Of a stretch of DNA of 64,000 nt, positions 59,940-64,000 are shown in pieces. The notes under the pieces are model-generated. The model saw only the letters and a list, made by a program, of their open reading frames with translations, was not told the origin of the DNA and searched no databases. Made by a program: the position numbers and the translations under genes. Source of the stretch: Antrihabitans stalactiti (GTDB taxonomy: Bacteria > Actinomycetota > Actinomycetes > Mycobacteriales > Mycobacteriaceae); assembly GCF_012932915.1 (NCBI RefSeq), contig NZ_VCQU01000001.1, positions 434,001 through 498,000 on the forward strand. Direction: 5' to 3'. Each line of letters begins with the position of its first letter. Position 1 is the first letter of the stretch.

Positions 59940-62900
59940 CTATTCCGCGCTCGACTCTTGACTCGCTGCAACGACCGCGAGGAGATCGCCACCCTCGACC
60001 TGTTGGACCTTGGAAATCGCGACCCGACTGACCGTGCCACTGCGCGGCGCAGTGATCGCAGCCTCCATCTTCATAGCTTCGATGGTTGCGACCGCGTCGC
60101 CCGCCTTGATCTTGTCGCCGACAGCGATCGAGAGCGTGACGACGCCGGCGAACGGCGCGGGAATGTGCGCCGGGTTGGTCTTGTCCGCCTTCTCCGCGGC
60201 AGGTACCTCGGACTCGATCGACCGGTCGCGCACCGACACCGGACGCAACTGGCCGTTGATGATGCACATGACGGTCCGCATGCCGCGCTCGTCGGGTTCG
60301 GAGATCGCTTCCAGCCCGATCAGCAGCTCGACACCCTGCGACAGTTCGACGCGGTGTTCCTCGCCACGGCGCAGTCCGTAGAAGAACTGATTGGCCGAGA
60401 GTCCCGACGTGTCGCCGTACTTCTCGCGGTGCGCCTCGAATTCCTTTGTGGGACCCGGGAACAGAAGACGATTGAGCGTGGCCTGCCGCTGTTTCGACGT
60501 ACCGGCCAACCCTGCGTCGTCTGCAGCGGTCAACGGTGTGATCGGCTTTGCCTCCGAGCGCCCTTCCAGTGCCCGTGTGCGGAACGGTTCCGGCCACCCG
60601 CCCGCGGGTGTGCCGAGTTCGCCGCGCAGGAAGCCGATCACCGAGTCGGGGATGTCGTAGGTGGCCGGGTTGGCCGCGAAATCGTCGACGTCGACGCCGG
60701 TTCCGACGAGTGCGAGCGCGAGGTCGCCGACGACCTTGGACGAGGGCGTCACCTTCACCAACCGACCGAGCAGCCGGTCTGCTGCGGCGTACTTCGCCTC
60801 GACCTCCTCGAACCGGTCGCCGAGCCCGAGGGCGATCGCCTGCTGGCGAAGGTTGGACAGCTGACCACCCGGGATCTCGTGGGTGTAGACGCGACCGGTC
60901 GGCGCGGGAAGTCCGGATTCGAAGGGCGCGTACACCTTTCGCAGCGCCTCCCAGTACGGCTCCAAGTCGCAGACGGCTTGCAGATTCAGTCCGGTGTCGC
61001 GTTCGGTGTGCGCAGCGGCGGCCACGATCGCCGACAGTGCGGGCTGGCTCGTCGTGCCTGCCATCGCCGCACTGGCACCGTCGACCGCGTCCGCTCCCGC
61101 CTGCCACGCAGCGAAGTACGTGGCGAGCTGACCACCCGGAGTGTCGTGCGTGTGCACGTGCACCGGGAGGTCGAAGTTACTACGCAACGCCGTGACCAGC
61201 GTGGTTGCCGCAGGCGCCCGCAGCAGTCCGGCCATGTCCTTGATCGCGAGCACGTGCGCGCCCGCGTCGACGATCTGCTCGGCCAGCTTCAGGTAGTAGT
61301 CAAGCGTGTACAGATTCTCCGCCGGATTGGCAAGGTCACCGGTGTAGCTCATCGCCACTTCGGCTATGGCAGTACCGGTTTCGCGAACCGCGTCGATCGC
61401 CGGGCGCATCTGGTCGACGTTGTTCAGCGCGTCGAAGATCCTGAAGATGTCGATACCGGTATCGGTCGCCTCGGAAACGAATGCGCGCGTGACCTTTTCC
61501 GGATACGGCGTGTAGCCGACCGTGTTGCGGCCGCGCAGCAGCATCTGCAAACAGATGTTCGGCACCGCTTCACGCAGGGCCGCGAGACGCTCCCACGGAT
61601 CCTCGTGCAAGAACCGAAGGGCCACATCGTAGGTCGCGCCACCCCATGCCTCGATGGACAGCAACTCCGGCGTCAGATGCGCGACGTGCCCGGCGACGCC
61701 GAGCAGGCCTGTCGTCCGGACCCGGGTCGCCAGCAACGACTGGTGTGCGTCACGGAATGTCGTGTCGGTGACACCGAGAGCCTTCTGCTCGCGCAGTGCC
61801 TTCGCGAAGCCCTCCGGGCCCAACTCGAGCAACCGCTGCCGCGAACCGTTCGGCGGGGCGACCGTGAGGTCGATGAGGGGCAGCTTGTCTTTCGGATAGA
61901 CCTTCGACGGCCGAGTGCCGTGCGGCTTGTTGACCGTGACGTCTGCAAGGTAGTTCAGAATCTTCGTGCCACGGTCTGCCGATCCGCGTTGGGTCAGCAG
62001 CTGTGGCCGCTCCTCGATGAACGACGTGGTGACGTTTCCGGCCCCGAAGTCCTCGTCGTCGAGAACCGCCTGTAGGAACGGGATGTTCGTCGATACTCCG
62101 CGTATACGGAACTCCGCCAACGCGCGACGCGCCCTGGCAACAGCTGTCGGGAAGTCCCGGCCACGACAGGTCAGTTTGACCAGCATCGAGTCGAAGTACG
62201 CCGCGACGTCGGCGCCCAAGTTCGCGCCGCCGTCGAGCCGGATTCCGGCACCACCGGGCGACCGGTACGCGGTAATGCGGCCGGTGTCGGGCCGGAACCC
62301 GTTCGCGGGATCCTCGGTCGTGATGCGGCACTGCAAAGCCGCGCCGCGCAAGACGATCTTGTCCTGGGTCAGCCCCAGGTCGGCGAGCGACTCCCCCGAC
62401 GCGATGCGAAGCTGCGACTGAACGAGATCGACGTCGGTGACCTCCTCGGTCACTGTGTGCTCCACCTGGATTCGTGGATTCATCTCGATGAAGACGTGGT
62501 TGCCGCGCTTGTCGAGCAGGAACTCGACAGTCCCTGCGCAGGTGTAGCCGATCTGCTTGGCGAAAGCGACCGCATCGGCGCAGATCTTCGCCCGCACCTC
62601 CGACGGCAGATTCGGAGCAGGCGCAAGCTCGATGACCTTCTGGTGGCGGCGCTGCACCGAGCAGTCGCGCTCGTAGAGGTGAATCACGTTGCCCTGCTGG
62701 TCTGCCAGGATCTGCACTTCGATGTGGCGCGGATCGATGACGGCCTGCTCGAGGAAGACGGTGGGATCGCCGAACGCCGATTCGGCTTCGCGCGCCGCAG
62801 CCTCGATCGACTCCTTCAGTTGTTCACGTTCGGCCACGCGCCGCATGCCGCGACCGCCACCACCGGCGACCGCTTTGACGAACAACGGGAACGTCATGTC

Positions 62901-63347
62901 CTCGGCAGCCGCGAGCAACTCCTCGACATCAGCAGACGGCTCCGACGACGCGAGCACCGGAAGTCCGGCTGCCTTCGCTGCGGCAATGGCGCGCGCCTTG
63001 TTGCCGGTCAGCTCGAGAATCTCCGCCGACGGCCCTACGAAGGTGATGCCTTCGGCCGCACATGCTGCGGCGAGGTCCGGGTTCTCGGAAAGAAAACCGT
63101 ATCCGGGGTACACCGCGTCTGCCCCGGAACTCTTTGCCGCAGAGACGATCTCCGAGATCGACAGGTACGCCCGCACCGGGTGACCTGTCTCACCGATCTG
63201 ATAGCTCTCGTCGGCCTTCAGCCTGTGCAGCGAGTTTCGATCCTCGTACGGAAAGACAGCGACCGTACCCGCACCGAGTTCGTACGAGGCACGAAACGCA
63301 CGGATAGCAATTTCGCCGCGATTGGCTACCAAAACTTTCGAGAACAA
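59940..63347 (-). CDS. pyc: Pyruvate carboxylase
   Basis: Carboxylates pyruvate to oxaloacetate with ATP and biotin to refill the TCA cycle. The full-length single-chain enzyme has 1135 residues: biotin carboxylase and ATP-grasp (KVLVANRGEIAIRAFRA, GGGGRGMR, FIEMNPRIQVEHTVTEE) to about 460, carboxyltransferase about 530-810 (TTFRDAHQSLLATRVR), the allosteric/PYC_OADA region, and a biotinyl domain with Lys1093 in EAMKMEAA. The start is TTG 63347 with AGGGGA five bases upstream. Upstream it shares a conserved block with the BVMO gene, so expression may be linked to growth on substrates that yield acetyl-CoA or propionyl-CoA. Confidence 0.96.
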   Translation of the reverse strand: MFSKVLVANRGEIAIRAFRASYELGAGTVAVFPYEDRNSLHRLKADESYQIGETGHPVRAYLSISEIVSAAKSSGADAVYPGYGFLSENPDLAAACAAEGITFVGPSAEILELTGNKARAIAAAKAAGLPVLASSEPSADVEELLAAAEDMTFPLFVKAVAGGGGRGMRRVAEREQLKESIEAAAREAESAFGDPTVFLEQAVIDPRHIEVQILADQQGNVIHLYERDCSVQRRHQKVIELAPAPNLPSEVRAKICADAVAFAKQIGYTCAGTVEFLLDKRGNHVFIEMNPRIQVEHTVTEEVTDVDLVQSQLRIASGESLADLGLTQDKIVLRGAALQCRITTEDPANGFRPDTGRITAYRSPGGAGIRLDGGANLGADVAAYFDSMLVKLTCRGRDFPTAVARARRALAEFRIRGVSTNIPFLQAVLDDEDFGAGNVTTSFIEERPQLLTQRGSADRGTKILNYLADVTVNKPHGTRPSKVYPKDKLPLIDLTVAPPNGSRQRLLELGPEGFAKALREQKALGVTDTTFRDAHQSLLATRVRTTGLLGVAGHVAHLTPELLSIEAWGGATYDVALRFLHEDPWERLAALREAVPNICLQMLLRGRNTVGYTPYPEKVTRAFVSEATDTGIDIFRIFDALNNVDQMRPAIDAVRETGTAIAEVAMSYTGDLANPAENLYTLDYYLKLAEQIVDAGAHVLAIKDMAGLLRAPAATTLVTALRSNFDLPVHVHTHDTPGGQLATYFAAWQAGADAVDGASAAMAGTTSQPALSAIVAAAAHTERDTGLNLQAVCDLEPYWEALRKVYAPFESGLPAPTGRVYTHEIPGGQLSNLRQQAIALGLGDRFEEVEAKYAAADRLLGRLVKVTPSSKVVGDLALALVGTGVDVDDFAANPATYDIPDSVIGFLRGELGTPAGGWPEPFRTRALEGRSEAKPITPLTAADDAGLAGTSKQRQATLNRLLFPGPTKEFEAHREKYGDTSGLSANQFFYGLRRGEEHRVELSQGVELLIGLEAISEPDERGMRTVMCIINGQLRPVSVRDRSIESEVPAAEKADKTNPAHIPAPFAGVVTLSIAVGDKIKAGDAVATIEAMKMEAAITAPRSGTVSRVAISKVQQVEGGDLLAVVAASQESSAE

Positions 63348-64000
63348 CGGATCCCCTAGATTTCAAGGTCGCTCGCACCGGCTGAAAACTGACGCCTTCG
63401 GTGACTGCAAACATCAACTTGCACGCTACGTTGGGCCAACCCGAGCAAACATCGGCCAACTGGTCAGTTCTCGTGACAACTTTTCAGCGTTTTGGAGCAG
63501 TCCTCCCGGCGGGCGACGCAATGGTCTCATCTCCTTCGACGCCAACGTGACGGCGATCAGCTGTCAGCACGCCGAGTGGAATGTCGACCGGCAGCGGGTT
63601 CGGTTCTTGCCGTCGTCGCCGCGTCGCAGTGGGCGAGACGCGGTCGGTTTGAAAACGCGTCCTCTGTGGTGCCTTCTGCTAACACTGGGTCCGAGTGAAC
63701 TTTGATCCCTCGGGATGGGCGGCCGCGCTGTTCGCACTGCTCCCCTCCCCCTGGCCGCAAACCTCATGGGGCAAAGGGGGTGGAGGCGCGCGGTGATTCG
63801 TTCCTAGCCTTCGAAGGACTACACGAAGTGCTACCCGTCACACCGCTTTCCGAACTCGCTGCAAGTGGAAGGATGTCTGCCGAACAACACCACCGATTGC
63901 GGTCGGTGGCGCAGACCTTCGGCGGACGCGATCGAACTGTTCAACCTCGCCGCGGTCCCGATCACTCGATACCGGTACCGCGACAACACAATCCCCAACC
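63348..64000. other. Upstream region of pyc and window end, no supported gene
   Basis: 653 bases. The part next to pyc holds its ribosome site and the block at 63451-63499. Beyond about 63550 several open frames exist on both strands but none has a convincing start or family pattern. A frame opening with GTG 63780 is open to the window end and might be the beginning of a gene, but 73 codons of unremarkable sequence do not prove it. Confidence 0.45.
63451..63499. promoter_or_regulatory. Conserved upstream block shared with the BVMO gene, pyc side
   Basis: Starts ATCGGCCAACTGGTCAGT and ends AGCGTTTTGGAGCA. It is similar to 46858-46905 and lies 104-152 bases upstream of the pyc start, against 65-112 bases upstream of the BVMO start. 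It carries one TGGTCA element. Confidence 0.55.

Noticed and set aside
59958-62075. A 705-codon plus-strand frame opposite pyruvate carboxylase
   Set aside because: It is the antisense shadow of pyc, common in high-GC DNA, with no recognisable family and an Arg/Val-rich composition.
63322-63705. Possible small gene upstream of pyc on the plus strand
   Set aside because: It overlaps the pyc start and the conserved upstream block, has no ribosome site and shows no protein-like pattern.
1-64000. CRISPR arrays, rRNA, IS elements or prophage genes
   Set aside because: I looked for regularly spaced repeats, transposase or integrase frames and structural RNA on both strands and saw none apart from the tRNA fragment.

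Overview
The window is high-GC DNA (low to mid 60s % by eye) with GTG, TTG and ATG starts, dense ATGA/GTGA gene overlaps and a very large set of CoA-thioester enzymes: acyl-CoA dehydrogenases, acyl-CoA ligases, enoyl-CoA hydratases, thiolases and CoA-transferases. Together with a class III adenylate cyclase resembling mycobacterial Rv1264 and an actinobacterial-type pyruvate carboxylase, this points to a mycolate-containing actinobacterium, most likely Rhodococcus or a close relative. The species is inferred from gene content only. No phage, IS element, rRNA or CRISPR array was seen. One tRNA 3' fragment was seen.

Layout. 1-5519 (+): oxidation operon of reductase, Rieske oxygenase, P450, short-chain dehydrogenase (SDR) and aldehyde dehydrogenase. 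5534-32358: a large catabolic island. It holds an Mch-like hydratase with a CitE-like lyase, a TetR regulator, a three-gene minus-strand unit (hydratase fusion, acyl-CoA dehydrogenase, FAD oxidoreductase), a three-gene plus-strand unit (thiolase and two acyl-CoA dehydrogenases), a compact 15-gene minus-strand operon (30764 down to 16065) and a divergent SDR-TetR pair. Five copies of an AT-rich palindrome, (G/T)AAT-N-TA-N3-TA-N-ATT(C/A) or close, sit only in the divergent promoter regions of this island, which suggests one regulon under the two paralogous TetR proteins.

32320-36587: adenylate cyclase, a secreted protein, a frameshifted hydrolase, a tRNA fragment and a LysR regulator. 36766-40746 (+): acyl-CoA dehydrogenase, CitE-like lyase, class III CoA-transferase and Meh-like hydratase, the gene set expected for itaconate, mesaconate or methylsuccinate breakdown to pyruvate and acetyl-CoA. 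40858-48243: membrane protein, IclR regulator, acyl-CoA ligase, a Baeyer-Villiger monooxygenase fused to an esterase, and a divergent PucR-type regulator. 48265-55963: quinone-oxidoreductase-like protein, CoA-transferase, an RpoN-activator-like regulator without the GAFTGA loop, aldehyde dehydrogenase, then a divergent Mct-like CoA isomerase with an acyl-CoA dehydrogenase. 56274-63347: serine hydrolase, alpha/beta hydrolase, YciI-like protein, GntR regulator and pyruvate carboxylase.

How the genes fit together (inference). The 15-gene operon pairs an acyl-CoA ligase and a two-subunit Rieske dioxygenase with thiolase-fold and DUF35 proteins. The same combination is known from the ibuprofen ipf pathway, where the aryl-CoA ring is dihydroxylated and then deacylated. 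Three scattered loci carry relatives of Mch, Mct, Meh and CitE-type lyases, the enzymes that interconvert methylmalyl-, mesaconyl- and citramalyl-CoA. The fused BVMO-esterase with nearby dehydrogenases could convert a ketone into an alcohol and an acid. A conserved block upstream of both the BVMO and pyruvate carboxylase genes suggests that anaplerosis may be co-regulated with that branch.
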